Source: Lingula anatina (taxonomy: Eukaryota; Brachiopoda; Lingulata; Lingulida; Lingulidae). Taken from it: DNA of 64,000 nt. The translations under genes were made by a program, and so were the position numbers. Shown piece by piece: positions 22,229-36,724 of the stretch. The notes under the pieces are model-generated. The model was given only the letters and a program-made list of their open reading frames with translations. It was not told where the DNA came from and made no database searches. Location of the stretch: contig NW_019775431.1 in the NCBI RefSeq assembly GCF_001039355.2, forward strand, positions 61,777 through 125,776, read 5' to 3'. The first letter of the stretch is position 1; the number at the start of each line of letters is the position of its first letter.

Positions 22229-25200
22229 AATTGAAGGGGATATACCCCTGTACACCCACCGCCTTTAGGGTGATAAAAAAGGTAAACATAGCCTCCCAGG
22301 ATTATCATATGACAGCTGTGGTAAATGATCATTTAAGGCGGCTGCTGTATAATAAGGGCTTTCCGGGTTCTCGCCGTGGAGGCCAAATTTCCCCGTGATT
22401 TTACGAGATCTGTCTTGAGGTGGGGTTAAAATGTGGCGACCACGAGGAAGTAGAGCAGCGATTTCTTCACTTGGAAAATAGCTGAACCTACGAATTTTTT
22501 GAGCTACAGGCTTGTTCTTTTTTCACTTTATAAAGAAGAAATATTGATATAATATGTACGTACAACTGGCATGTTGGATTTGCCAAGCTAAGAGCCGATT
22601 ACTCCTGCAAAGCAAAATTGGCCCGGAGGACGTACTGCGCAGCAAAGGCCAAGTTTTAACAGGCTACATCACCAGATATTTGCTTGTGGTACAGGAAAAT
22701 AACATAAATTACCATGCCCGTTGATACACATGCCTTTTAGATGAAAGTGGCTAGGATTGATTGAGAATTGGACGGATGATGCCCCGGCAGCTTCCAATTA
22801 TTCATGTGGCCAATGTTAAACTTTGCCAAGTAAGGAAATAATTCTTAATTTATAATTTAGTGTATATCACGTCTCTGTTAATATATTACTTATGTATGAT
22901 AGGTTTTGTCAGCTGATGTTTTATTCACAAACTAAAAAGGCCATCATTATCACTTTTAGTTTGGAGTTCAATCTCTCAAAAAGCCAGTACTAGTGCTATG
23001 TTTAGTATCCTGCACATCAAATTTGTTATTGTAAGTGAACATAAATTATTCATTTGTTTTTCAGTGGGGATGCCATATAAAACATGCCGTGGCCCTAGCA
23101 TCATATAGGATGTACCTGGTAAAGGGGACTGGATAACTTCACATGCAAACTCTGGGCTAAAGATGGATCACATTGCTTGGCAAATGTAAACCAGTCTAGA
23201 TTGACTTATATCCTCTAGCTGCAGGGATGGATTTTGAAGATCAAATGCCTTAGTGTACATAAAAACTTAACAAATCTTGTTTATATATCAGGGACATATT
23301 TCTTTACAATTTGAATAGGAGTGATGGACTTTCACAGTTATATTTAATCACCTTTATGGCCTTTGCAGAGATTCATTTGCAACCTTTTTGTCACTTTATG
23401 GGAGTGGCACGACTGTTTTGCATTCAGTGAATGAGATCAATGTTGAAAGTAGGTCCATGTACATTCTACAAGAATTGGACATTTGTAAATAAAATAATCC
23501 AGTGCTATCAAGGGTTTAATTGCTTCATTTTTAGGCATATAATTACTAAATGTAAATTATTAACTCCAGTGCAGTTTGAAATTTCCTATTTCTTATTTTT
23601 TTCAAAGCTTCTTCAATCAGTGTTGGCTATAAACTTCCCTTTTCACTATTTTCCTGAGGTTTGTAGAATAAGAACTTTATACAGTTGTCCACTCTTTTTC
23701 TTTATAAATTGTCAATTTACATTACTGCCTTTGGGATTTTAAATAGCTGGTTGTCTAAAAATGCCAGTGGATGCGAAATAAACATATTAAAGATCTTGTT
23801 CATTTTTCATAGTTCTCCATTGACTGGTTATTTAATGAGACCTGTTTTAACAACAAAAACTTTGTAACTGCAACTTATTTTCCTTTATAAATGTTTTACT
23901 ATTAAACTTTATTTATAAAGAAGTAAAAAAAAATCACTTGCCATTTCATTTACTGATGGGTAGCATATCAGAACATTAGACTTACCTGCATCTTGGTTTT
24001 CATTTCACTTAATTTATGGCAACTATTTCAAAAGCTCGAACTTGATCATAAAGTGAATTTTTTCGTTTATTTACTGATGAAAATGATGCAATAGAAACTA
24101 GTGGATAGCATTCACAGTAAAATTCTTTCATTTATTTACTTATGAAAATGATGCTATAGAAACTAATGGATAGCATTTCCAAATGCAAGTTTCATTGTCA
24201 TCAGATCTGACTTGAATGACATAAAAGATGACAAAAGAAAGTATTAAAATTGACAACATTAAAGTTGAAATTTAAAAAAGCATTGCATTTTATTGACAGT
24301 TATACACAAATACAACAAATAAACACAAAATCACAGTTGAACTGATATTTATGATCTGAGTAAATGACATGACAGACAGGTGTCATATAGTTATTAAAAA
24401 AGTCACTACTGTAGCATAAGAATGATACTAGCAAGAAAAAATTCATTAAATTATTAGTGCACTACAATACATATATATCTTCACAAAACCAAATATTTCA
24501 TTTAAAAGTAATAAAGAAAATGCCTGATACTGTAAGTGACACCCAGACAAAAATGCTATCTGTTGATTCCTGATTTAATTAAGTCAATAACATTATAACT
24601 AAAGGGCATTAGAGTTAAATATACACTGAGCTATCTTCAACACCTGATTATCCTGACCACATGACTATCACAGTCCTTGCCTGGTTTTTTGTCTTGTTCT
24701 GAAATACATAAAAAATGAATCACTTTTCTGAAATGTATACCAGTATGTGATAAACGTTGTTCTTAAAATACCAACTCTCATTTTTTACCTCATCACTGAC
24801 CACCCGGCATGAAATGTTACAAATGCAACTAATCATTGTGTATATACTGAATAGGTGTGGAAGGTTAACCAGTATTTCATGATCAGGTACACATCACAGA
24901 GACAGGAATGGCATAAGAAAATTGGTCTGATATAGTTACCGTAAAAGACTATTAATCACAAGTACTATAGTGCTGTATTACATTAATAAACCATGGTGTC
25001 CTGTAAACTACACACAAAACTTACTTTTTAATATGCCCTCCGACCATTGATGATACGGTCTATACGGTGATGCCATGAAGCCAGTGACCTGACGGGTGTG
25101 AGTTGTCTACAGTTGGTCCCTTTCTTCCAACAAAAAATACTACGACCCGATCTGTACTTTAACTGCAATGCACCCTACGACACAACATAAGCAATTCGCC

Positions 25201-26084
25201 ATTGCGTTGCTCTATCTCAAATTACACGACAACGCCAAATTTTACTCAATGCAGTCCTATAACATAGACTCGTGCCCGACCGCGAGAGAAGTTGCAATGG
25301 CAGATTTTAACCCCACCTCTCGTGAAATCTCGCTCTTATCCACGTCTCGTTTGACGTCATCTGCTGCGCAGATGTTCAAAATAGGCTATGTCGGATAGCC
25401 CCTATTATACCAAGTTGGGTTTCTGAGGTCAGTGAAAATAAATAATTATAACATCCATCCCAGATCTATTTTCAGTACTTATAACCGGGCTCATGTGATT
25501 GTTATCTTTGTTATTGTTCTAACTTGTATATACAGTACGTTTTTACTGTAAATTCCTGTTATCAAAAACCCTTTATTTTTCTTACTTATTTTTTTTTTAA
25601 TTTTTATACTTTAATTACTAACATCATGAATAATAAGGGGAAGAGAAATGTTAAATTCAACATGTTTTTCCCTTGATAGATAAAATGTAATAAATGAATA
25701 AAAACACCCCCTAGCCATTTCTCCGTCTCCACTCGAATTTGCTGGTGAGCTTCCAGTAACCCCCTTAACACAAGATTTAAGTATGCTTTACCAGGTAAAC
25801 AACCTTTAATCAGGCTTAACGCGTGCCTCAAGAGCTGGGAGATAACTGATAGTGCGATGACTCAGACTGGGCCTGTGGTTATAAATGTGTATATGTTGAA
25901 ATTGACACATGTCATTAAAGATAACGCTAAACATTATAACACATTTAATCGCGTATATTGAATCATAAAACGCCTGATAAAATGCCTTATCGGTCCCGTT
26001 TGTTCGTCCATATAAATGACATCCCTTTGATATCAAAGCCAAACTGTCCAGCTAGGGCTAACGTGGACCTTACAAACATTAAAC
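22229..26084. other. Intergenic region between lectin-EGF copy 1 and the serpin; no gene seen
   Basis: AT-rich, no exon with a family signature. A GAGGTGGGGTTAAAAT block near 22416 is inverted near 25312. Two imperfect direct copies of about 70 bases lie at 24060-24180. Confidence 0.45.
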
Positions 26085-27457
26085 ATGTCAGCGTTTGTGA
26101 TATTTGTGGCATTACTTCTTTTGGCGTCTACTGGAGCTACGGTGCAAAAGCTAGATGTATTAAACACTGAATTTGGGTTGGCTATTTACAAGCAGTTGAC
26201 CGCCGATCCAGAGGTTAAAGACATTTTTTTCTCGCCTATTAGCATCTCCACCGCTTTGGCCATGCTACAACTGGGCACTAACGGCACTACTGAAGATCAG
26301 ATAAACCGTGCGATGAAATTCGACACACTCAGCCAAAACGAGAACGTTGCTGCTCTTTTCCGCGACCTGAACGCTAAACTTTATAATGCAAGCAACAACT
26401 ACACGTTGAAATCCGCCAACAGGTTCTTTGGGAGCAAACGCTTTCCATTTCGACAAACATTCCTTAGCGACATGCGAGACTATTTTCATGCAGAACCCGA
26501 GTATGTGGATTTCACCGCAAATCCCGAAGGGTCTCGCGTGCATATTAATGACTGGGTAGGAAATCAGACAGATGATAAGATCAAAGAACTTATGGCAAAG
26601 GGAACAGTTACCAAAAGCACTGTCTTTGTTTTGGCCAATGCCATATACTTCAAAGGACAGTGGAATATGTCATTTAACTCCACCATGACATCTACCTTAC
26701 CTTTCAGAAGCAAAGGACAGGAGGTAGGTCTGTCTACGTTTTGGTTATTCATGCTAGTTTTCTTTATTTTAATGCTCACACGCCTAAAAAGAAAAAAAAT
26801 CAGTCATTTTGCATACATATAATCCCGTTTTACTTTTTACTTGAATATCTTTATTTTCTAGTAAGACAGAGCCCTACTGTAGAACATTGTTTACACGACC
26901 GTCTCCTCTCCGGTATTAGTTCTAATTAATCTTCAGAAAAGTGATCACCTGAATATCATATTAATCATATTTCATAATATAGTTTCTAAATTAATTTCTG
27001 AATGCTTCTCGGAAGTACCAAAACAAGTTTCAATACGGTACGTTATTCTGATTTTAGGCAAAAGTTTCGATGATGAAAATGTTAGGCCAGACACACCGTT
27101 ATGGTATAAGCACAAAATGGAACTGCCAAATACTAGAACTACCGTATACCGGATATGTCAGCATGTTGGTCTTTCTCCCCAATGAACCTGATGGCCTTCC
27201 TCAGCTTGAGAGTGCAATCAACAGTATTGAGCTTAACTCCCTGGTCAAAAATCTGACCAAAAGGCCCGTGGACGTCTATTTGCCCCGATTTGAACTCAAG
27301 GACGTTTCCATTAAGCTTGCGGACCATCTGAAGAAACTTGGAATGACGGATATGTTTGTGGACGGGGAAGCAGACCTGAGTGGTATAGGCGGTGCTCCGG
27401 GACAATTGTTCATATCTACAGCTGTTCATCAAGCATATGTTAAAGTGGACGAAGAAG
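26085..27457 (+). CDS. Serpin, exons 1 and 2
   Basis: Exon 1 (26085-26723) starts at ATG with a signal peptide (MSAFVIFVALLLLASTGA) and carries the serpin fold markers FSPISISTALAMLQLG, TVFVLANAIYFKGQW and PFRSKGQE. Donor GTAGGT joins, in phase 0, exon 2 (27058-27457), which begins AKVSMMKMLGQTHRYG. Exon 2 has LPYTGYVSMLVFLPNE and ends HQAYVKVDEEG at donor GTAAGT. Several N-x-S/T sites suggest a secreted glycoprotein. The missing third exon fits 900-1153 in sequence, phase and overlap of flanks, giving about 430 residues. The hinge EEGTEAGAATG is of the inhibitory type; the target protease cannot be read from the sequence. Confidence 0.9.
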
Positions 27458-27493
27458 GTAAGTGAAGAAATTTACAGTGTCACTTATCATTAA

Positions 27494-27830
27494 AGGGATA
27501 ATAACTCTTCGTTTCGGCCAAAAAATGAATTTTCCTGGAGTAAACAACAATTTTCCCATACTTACCATTGGTTTATGAATCCATTTTTACATTCAAAAAT
27601 AGTCCCTGGTTTTTTTCTAAAAAGTTTGGTTTTTTGTTAAAATCTCTTAAGAGATTTTAACAGAGTATAGCCATCAATGGAGGTCGCGTGGTCTAAAGAC
27701 AAGCTCAGACATCAGAATAATAGCTATAACTGCCGTTTTTGCAGTAAAACAGAATATATTATATTTCTATGAGTTATTCACAATGATTTTATTGTGAAAT
27801 GTAGATCTCATACGAAGAGTTATTATCCCT
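27494..27830. mobile_element. TTAA-flanked MITE in the serpin intron
   Basis: 337 bases between perfect TTAA duplications (27490-27493 and 27831-27834). Terminal repeats are AGGGATAATAACTCTTCG and its exact inverse. It is related to the nested copy at 16409-16746. Non-coding; piggyBac-like by target site. Confidence 0.8.
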
Positions 27831-28017
27831 TTAAACATCTTTCTTTGAAAATATATCATTACTTCATTTTCGACTATTCAAATCGTTAGTGTCCAATGAC
27901 TGGATATAAAACTTGAAAGTAAAATAGTGCACGGTACTACATTGTACTACTTGGCATCATATCATGTAAAAACATAATATCGTATAATATCATGCCGAGG
28001 TTTATTGATAAAATGTC

Positions 28018-28607
28018 TGTCAATTCCAAGTTCATGTATTGAATGAGATTGATGATATTTCTTTATAACAAAAAACAAATAAAACCTACGGCCACAGGGT
28101 ATTTTCAATTGCAGCACACATTTTATATATGGAATGGACTACCTTCACACATTCAGACTATTGATAGTGTTGAAGTTTTTAAAAAAGACTTGAAAACACT
28201 CTTATTTGCACAGTACTTTAACTAAAACGTGATACTTGAAATTATATATTTTCTCATATTATCAGAAAATGTTTTATTGTTTAGACCATTACTATTATAA
28301 CCAGCATTGATCATTTTAATTGTTTTATTCACCTCAGCTTTTATTATTTATATGATTACTTGTAATTCTGATAATTTTATTTGTAAACAACACTGAGACG
28401 GTAGTGTAGTGCGGTTTTTAAGAAATAATAATAATAATAATAATAATAATTATTATATTTGCAATATACCTATACCTAAACATAAAATTGCATATTCGTT
28501 GCAATGCACAGCGTGCACTGATGTGACTGTGCATAGACAAAGATATAGAATATATCAGCGGATTATTGTGTACTGAATTCATTATCATTCTTTGTATTTG
28601 AACACCA
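28018..28607 (+). repeat. End of contig B duplicating 1-590
   Basis: Nearly identical to 1-590, with about three substitutions seen by eye, including the LINE 3' end. It stops exactly at the n at 28608. It most likely represents the same locus or the two haplotypes, not a true second copy. Confidence 0.8.
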
Positions 28608-28608
28608 N
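28608..28608. other. Assembly gap (single n) between contigs B and C
   Basis: Sequence before it matches 590; sequence after it matches 5056 onward. The junction is not supported by continuity on either side. Confidence 0.85.
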
Positions 28609-29770
28609 ATATAGCCGACACTTTACGTATGCATCCTGTCAATCTTTTACCTGATAATATTCAGGGATCTTAGTCAATAACTTTTATGATGATTGTGCAA
28701 TTTAAAATTTGGGAATTTAAAAATATTTAACAAAAAATGTTTATTAGCTTGGTGGTTGTTCATATATGATAATTATAAAAACTAAAAAAAAAAAAAACAA
28801 GCTGGAATATTTTCATACCATTGGCTCATGGCCAACCTTGAGGTAGGCCTTCATCAGACTGATGTGAGTAGATGTTATAACTCACTGACCACTTAGTGGT
28901 GTAGCGGCCAGGACACAAATGTTTTGTTCAAATTAATATTTATGTTACGTTATTTTATTAGTTTATTCATTTGCCAAGAACATGGACGCTTACACCATGA
29001 ACGATTCTTCAAGGTGATAACTGATAGAAAGTTCTTATATCAGCATCATGGTTCTGACACTTAATTGTCTCACAGTCAGAATAAAGTGTTTAGCCCTCAG
29101 TATTTGTTGTTTCTGTTGTTTTTATAGTGTATAGCGCGAGTGTCATGGCATTAAATATTACGTAACAGCGGTTTAAAACATAAACTATACTGATGTTAAA
29201 TACGGTGATATAACAGTATGTATCCTTGCTTTGTTAATTGCATTAGTCCTTTGATATTTAAAGTGAGCGTTTTGTACTAACCCATTGTTAGGCATATTGT
29301 TATATCTGATATGTCAGAAAAGATTAACTAGTAACTGCACTCTTTCAATATAATGGTTTTATATAACCTGTATTTCTCTTTGATTTCTACAGAGGTAAAG
29401 AAGGTAAAGGAATGTCCATTAAATTGAAAGGACACCACCAAATGTCGCCAAATTTACACACAATTATCATTAGAATATGCTCGATATAGGTTCCATGTCT
29501 AACAGCGTGTGTCTACCCGTGCAGCGGTTGCAAAAAAAAATCAACTGTCAAGCAATTTAATGGCTCTTAAGGGCTGGATGTTTCCGGTAATGCCAACAAA
29601 ATGTAGATATTATACGTTAATTATATCCTTAAAATTCAGTTCATTTTAGGAAATACAACTAAAGGACTTATTTTCAGCAATAAAACACATGCGTGTTGTC
29701 TCAGTCTCTACGGCCCTTTTCTGTTGAGCGATACACTTTTCTATACCAGTTTAACTGGTCTGAACACACA
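28609..29770. repeat. Duplicated 3' flank of lectin-EGF copy 2
   Basis: Counterpart of 5056-6210. After GTCTGAACACACAATTACGC it diverges into unique sequence (29777-30370) with no recognisable gene. Confidence 0.75.
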
Positions 29771-30519
29771 ATTACGCTGTCGGGGGTTTAACCCCCTCCC
29801 TTCCTCCCCATACCACAAGCCCCATTGTACCAAGCAAAATTAATCCAATAAACTTGCTGTATAGAGCGCAGGGGCTCCGTTAAGGATATTGCATCCCTTT
29901 GCCAAAACACCTTATTTACAACCTTACAAACATTCTTTTGTATAACAGATAAATCTTTAGTGTTCAGTGACTACGTTAATTAACATTTTCGCGTATGGCA
30001 TCTTACTGGTGACGTCATAATTACGATTTTGGGGTAAAAATAAGAAAAGCGGTTTCTCAATTTTCACCTTTATCTAAGCACCAACGAATACCGTTTGAAT
30101 GCCAAATTAATGAGACTATTCATTATTCTAAAACCTTGTCACCGATTTTTCTTAGAATTCTCAGTTCAGATTTTATCGTTAATAAAGCAAAACTGCCTTT
30201 GTTTAATGAAAATCTGCAATTATGGGCTCATAAATTTATAACAAATACATTTAAACCAAAATGACGGCAAGAGATTGTGACCCATACAATTGTTGTAAAC
30301 TATGCCAATTTTGGTGATACAATCATGTTCAGGGATAAAGTTACGCCCCATTACGATTACTGCAGGAAGAACCTCATTTTCAGTATCGATGACAAAAAAG
30401 GATTACAACATACCTCAAGGCGATCTCTCTTTCTTAACTGTCTTTCAGACTGGTACCGCACAGAAAAGTGTACCACTCGAGATGAAAAGGGTATTTAACT
30501 CTGTTAATATTTTAACCAA

Positions 30520-31127
30520 TCAATCAGACCTGACGTCGCAGTTTTTACCTGCGTAGCCAGGGTCACAGTCACATTTATAACCGTTAACCAAATCAATACA
30601 TATCCCATACCAGCATGGCCAGCTGTCGCATTCGTTAACTTCATTCTCACACTTCATCCCGATGAACCCCGCCTTGCAGCGACACACATGACCGTCACTG
30701 GGACTGTAGTCACATCTACCACCGTTCTGACACAGGCATCGCTCACAGTGGGCCCCGGTCCACAATTTTGGGCACGTGCACTGGAATGTTCCATCGAGTC
30801 GTGTGGTACAGCGTCCGCCGTGAAGACAGGGAGAACTGGCGCAAGGGTCTACACGGGTTTGGCAGTGGGTTCCTGTGTGGGTGGCCGGACAGGTGCAGTT
30901 GTATCCCCCAAGCTTCTGTTCGCAAGTGGACCCATGCTGACATGGGTTGGGCTGACAGAATTCGATTAGGTTCTCACAATACTTGCCAGAGTGAAATGGA
31001 GGACATATACATTGGAAGTCACCAAGCTGTTTTTTAAATGTACCGGTAGCGCCATAATCAGTCTCCTTGCATTGTGCGCCGTTTTTGCAGGGATTTAAAG
31101 AACATGGTGTTGTTGTAGATGTACTTC
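30520..31127 (-). CDS. Copy 2 terminal exon: five EGF-like domains and stop
   Basis: Same module order as 6419-7038 with an ending shorter by four codons (...NCDVRSD, stop). Confidence 0.85.
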
Positions 31128-34100
31128 CTGTAAAAAAAAAAACAACATTAAATTGATCCCAGTCAGGGCATGCTTATAAATCATCCTATAATTAAAAGAC
31201 GAGTGTCTATTTTTTTAAATAGTTAAGACTCATAAAACGAGGAACTATAGTAATTATAAATTGCTGTCAATGTTCTAAATGCATATTTGTTATTTTTTCG
31301 CCAACATTTCCCCAGCTGTCTCTTTAAATCCTGTAAACACGAAATGGCTTTTATAACACATCCCTGATAAGTGTGGTAAATTTACTCTCTTAAAACCCTC
31401 TTAAAGTGTATTTAGAAGGGACATGCCACATGTACATACACGTGAGATACAAACTTGTGTGTAATACATGTAGTAAAACAGTACTAGTACAAGGTATTAT
31501 GGGCCATTGTGCCATATTATCTAATTGTGTTTCCATATTTTTTATGATTTCTGATGGTACACAGCACCTTTGGGCATTTCTACGTTTTATTCCAAAATAC
31601 TGTCCACGAGTTTGCTTCCTGTCGAATTGATAACTTGTAAAATTGTGACTGTGGACAGTGGACTACTAGCTTGCGTCTTGCCCAAATGCTACGTTTTTTA
31701 AAGAAATAATGTTTAAATGGAAATGTGAACTGTACCTTGCGTATATTCGTCCCTATATCCTTATTTCTGACACAGTTATACACATAATTATCACCTATTA
31801 TTAATAAAATTTAATTTACCTATAGGTATGTCCAGCCTTTATTCCCGGCCTGTCCAAACGTAGAGGATGTTTTGAATCATGCAAAAAAGTTACTAAAATG
31901 GCTGCTAAGGACAGCACTAGCATGCCCCCCATGCCTATGGTAAATATACTATCTTATCATGCCAATATAAACCATTTATCAGTGCGATATTGATAAATAC
32001 CTAAGAATTATGAGCTCCAGTATATTCAGTCCCCATGTTGTTTTCTATCACTTACCATTGGGTCGAATGCATCTATAGCCCCCGTTAAAAGGTTGACACA
32101 TCACTGGTTGTCCTGGTTCTTTTTCTGGGCATGGGTTCGGAAAACAAGGATCTTGAAAACATTAGAAATACACGTGATGCCAAATGTTTAATCATTTATA
32201 TATACTAGCTCATTACCATAGAGATGATGAGAAAATAGTTAAATCTAATACTAATTGAAACGGAGACCCCGTCGACCCAACCTCATCGCAATATCTTCGG
32301 GTCAACTGATGTTGAGTTGTTACCAATGACTCGTGGTGACGTTCTGCCCTTGACTTTGTAGAAGACCCTGTCATAAGGTCGAAACGTCTTCATCTCAATT
32401 TCAACGTAAGATTTAAGTTTTGTTTTCTCATTAACGCAGTATAATCTAACTTGATAATTTAAGTTCTCACTTTCAATTCATTTCCAGTTTCATTATCTTT
32501 GTAAAGTTAGAACAAATCAAATGGTTACTTTAAATAATGTACATTTCTTACATATTCAATGTCTTATCCAGCTAGCTTAAAATTCTACTTGGAACTAAAA
32601 GTAGGTTAACGTCTTTTTTTAGACAAATAATTTTATCCAATTTTAAGATGTACGTATACTCCTTTAGCCAATGCATTTATACCCACCTTTTGTCGCCTTT
32701 GTAACCGTCGTGGTGGGCAGAGTCGTGGTGGTACTGGTAGTTAGTAATACTCCACACGTATCTCCACTGTAACCAACAGGACAAATACAGGCGTATCCGT
32801 CCACCTTATCCACGCATGTACCATCATTTAAGCACGGGTTGGAGGAACATTCATTAATGTCTATCAGGCAGGTTGGCCCCGTATATCCAGCCTGACAGAG
32901 ACAAGTAAAACTATCCATTCCGTCGAGACACAGTCCTTTGCTGCAGGGGTTAGACGCACATTGATCGACGTTTGTCTGACAGTTAGTCCCTGTATAACCA
33001 ACTGGGCAGTTGCACGTGTACCCGTTTGCACCATCCAGACAGGTACCCCCGCTACCACATGGATTAGATGAACATTCATCGACATTGGTTTCACAATGCA
33101 AACCAATATATCCCGCTAAACAATTGCATTTGTACCTGCCAATATCGTCGGTGCAAGTTGCGCCGTTCTTACAAGGGTTGGAGGCACATTCGTTTATGTT
33201 GATTTCGCATGTTGGACCAGCTAAACCAGAGACACACATACAAGTGAAACTGTTTATACCATCGAAACAAAGACCATTCTTACACGGATTAGAGGCACAC
33301 TCATAGATATCAGTCTCGCAGTTTGATCCAGTAAAACCGGACGGGCAATTGCAGATGTATCTATTGATTGCATCTTTGCAACTGCCGCCATTTTGGCAAG
33401 GGTTTGATTTGCACTCATCAACGTTAGTTTCACAGATAAGGCCGGCAAATCCAGGTTTGCATCCACATGTAAATCCATTCACACCATCAATACACGTTGC
33501 ACCATTCATGCAAGGGTTAGAGGAACATTCGTCGATATTAGTGTCACATGTACGTCCATGAATTCCAGTTTTGCATGAACATGTAAATCCATTCACACCA
33601 TCAATACATGTTGCACCATTCTTGCAAGGGTGAGAGGCACATTCATCTATATTTGTTTCACAGTGGACACCGGTAAAACCAGCTGGGCAGGTGCATATGA
33701 ATCCATTGACTCTGTCGACACATCCACCTCCATTTTTGCAAGGACCAGAGGCACACTCGTCGATGTTTGTTTCACAACGTTTGCCAGTGAAACCTGCCGG
33801 ACAGATGCACGTGTATCCATTTACTGCATCTATGCAAATTCCTTTGGGACATGGGTTCGAGGAACATTCATTTACATTCAAACTGCAAGTTAAACCCGAA
33901 AATCCCGTTATGCATTCACAAACGAATCCATTGATTTTATCTTTGCAGACGGTACCATTTTTGCAAGGCTGGGAGGCACATTCGTCTATATTTGTTTCAC
34001 ATTGGACACCGGTGAACCCAGCTGGGCAAGAACATTCATATCCATCCGCAGTGTTTGTACATTTACCGCCATTTTGACATGGGGATGTATAGCACTCTGG

Positions 34101-36689
34101 AATGGATGGAAATTGACCCTTAATATGTGATACTACCATATATCATCTTCGTTTTTGAATCCGTATTTACTTAATAACTAGCTAACTAGGATATTGCTGT
34201 TACCTTACCAAAAAAAAATATATGTATATGATTCTCCTCTGTTAAACTCATAAAAATCTCTTCAAAATCGTTAATAAAGTAAAAAAATTCTTCATTTGAT
34301 ACTTATCCACAAAAATCATCTAAAAGCGTTTAGAAAGCCAAAAACATTTTGATTTTGTTTGCACAAAAACATAAACTATACCTACGTCTCTTTTCACAGT
34401 TGCTGCCATGAAAGCCAGAAGGACATTCACACGTATAACCAGTGTTCTCTGCGGAAGTCGCATTCCCCTTCGGTTTAATGAAAGCGACGATCAGCCCCGG
34501 GATCAAGCTGCCTTTACTCCATTGGCTTCTTTTATCATCAGCCTCCTTGCATTTTCCGCCGTTTTTACAGGGGTTTGAAGAACAGATCGTTGCTGTAGAT
34601 GTTGGTTTTGAAGTTGTACTTACTGTAAAAATGATTATAATGATAATAATACACACTATATCCAGCAGTGAGGACGGAGAGCCACTATAATAATAATTCA
34701 CCCGATAAGATGTTATGGTGTTGAATTAAGTCGCCATAACTTAACTGAAAATACACCTTAACAGTGCTGGGTTTATAATTTGGTCAAATACAGTGCAATT
34801 AAATGTAAGTTAATTAATCTCATTGGGATCGAATCGTACACGTACACACACTTGCACAACAACCGAGAATGACTCGAGAGTTTGAAATTTCAATTATTTT
34901 ACATCGAATTTATAACTTATTTTGAAAAGATCGTGACGTAAGACAAAGGTTATTGAAAAAAATCCCCCTCTGCCTTAAATTTGTTTTGGGGTGGTCGGCT
35001 CATGCCTTGGTTTAACTACCTCTAATCAAAATAACACGATCCAAGGCTGGGCCCCTGGGGACGTGTGTTTTGACAGCGCCCCTAGTTAAAAGCTTTGAGA
35101 TTGTTTGTGGGACGCTCGGGTTTGAGAGTTAATACTCTAATTCCTTTGGATTTTCCTCCGTTACGCTTATGTGAAGGAGTGATATGATATGTCCGTTTAT
35201 AGATATATCTGATGGAATGAATGTGCGTAGCCGTGTACAGCGTACTGCGTGAGGCGTCTCACCTCAGCGTGGTGTAGAAAGAGACGTCTCACCTCTGTGT
35301 GAGAGTGACCAGAGAAAGGCTGTACGAGAGACGCACAGCCTGGAGGGGGAGGGGGGGACTGGTTGCACCAGTCCACCCTCCCCCTTCTCTCGACAGGCGA
35401 GACGCCTCTATCGTGCCAATTACGAAATGCCCTTTTCAGGGCACCCTATGTATATCGGTATCTATAAATCTCATACTACATGTATGTAGGCGAGACACCT
35501 ACCTGCCTATCAGAGACGATCTTTCCTCAGAATAAGGGCGAGAAGCCTAACACACTCTAAAAGCCGCACTCAACTCTGCAAGGGGCGCTGTCAAAACACA
35601 CGTCCTCGGAGGCCCAGCTCTGAATCGTGTTATTTTGGTAAAGTGGAATCTAACTAGGGCATGAGCCGACCACCCCCAAACCCCTCAAACATTTTATCTT
35701 TTTTTTTTCATCTCGGACTCTGCAGCTGATGAAGGTCACATGTTGACCGAAAATCGCTTTCTGCAACCAGTCCACCCTCCCCTCGACAGGCGAGACGCTT
35801 CTATCGTGCCAATCACAAAATGCCCTTTTCAGGGCACCCTATGTAGATCGGTATCTATAAATCTCATACTATGTAGGTGAGACACCTACCCTCCTATCAG
35901 AGACGATCTTTCCTCATAATAAAGGCGAGAAGCCTAACACACTCTAAGAGTCGCTCTCTACTCTGCACGGAATGTCCTTTTCAGGGCACCCTATATATAT
36001 ATAAGTGACTATAAATCTCATACCAGGCAGGCGAGACACCTACATGTACCTTCCTATCAGAGACAATCGTTGCTCATAATTAAGGCGAAAAGCCTAAACA
36101 CCCTAAGAGCCGCTTTCTACTCTTCAAGGGGCGCTGTAAAAACACACGTCCTCAGAGGCCCAGCTCTGAATCGTGTTATTTGGGTAAAGTGGAATCTAAC
36201 TAGGACATGAGCCCACCACCCCCAACACCAAAGGCGTTTTCCCTTGTGCGTCCACCTTAGCACAACAACGCAGATTCCAAGTAAGTATACTCACCACATC
36301 ATCTCCCAAGGTTTTAATATGCGTTGGCACTTATGTGTGACAAAGTTTAAGCTTATTTAGATAAAACAAAACAGATCCTAAACTACATTAAGATAAGAAA
36401 GCAAAACATATTTACCTGCCCGCTTCTCGCAAACAAACCGTCGTGATTGCCCACAGTCATCGTCTCGTATGTTTAAAGTGTCGGTTGATTTTATATACCC
36501 ACACGTGCTTCTTTTTCCTGAAATCACACGATTTATCTTAGTTTGAGGACACTTTGATAACGTTCAGAATGTTCTTAAAATGTAATAAAATGTTTGTGCG
36601 CTCAAATGCTCACAAACTCAGTGAAACTCTGTTTTTGCTCCAGAGGAAATGAAAAATTTTAAAATTCCAAATGAGAAGAAATATGCTAT

Positions 36690-36724
<35 letters not shown>

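Noticed and set aside
28018-28607. Independent second insertion of the LINE fragment
   Set aside because: Near identity extends over the whole 590 bases and stops exactly at the contig break, which fits unmerged overlap better.
35299-35535. 78-residue ORF in the copy 2 intron
   Set aside because: It falls inside the foldback repeat and is not conserved among its internal copies.
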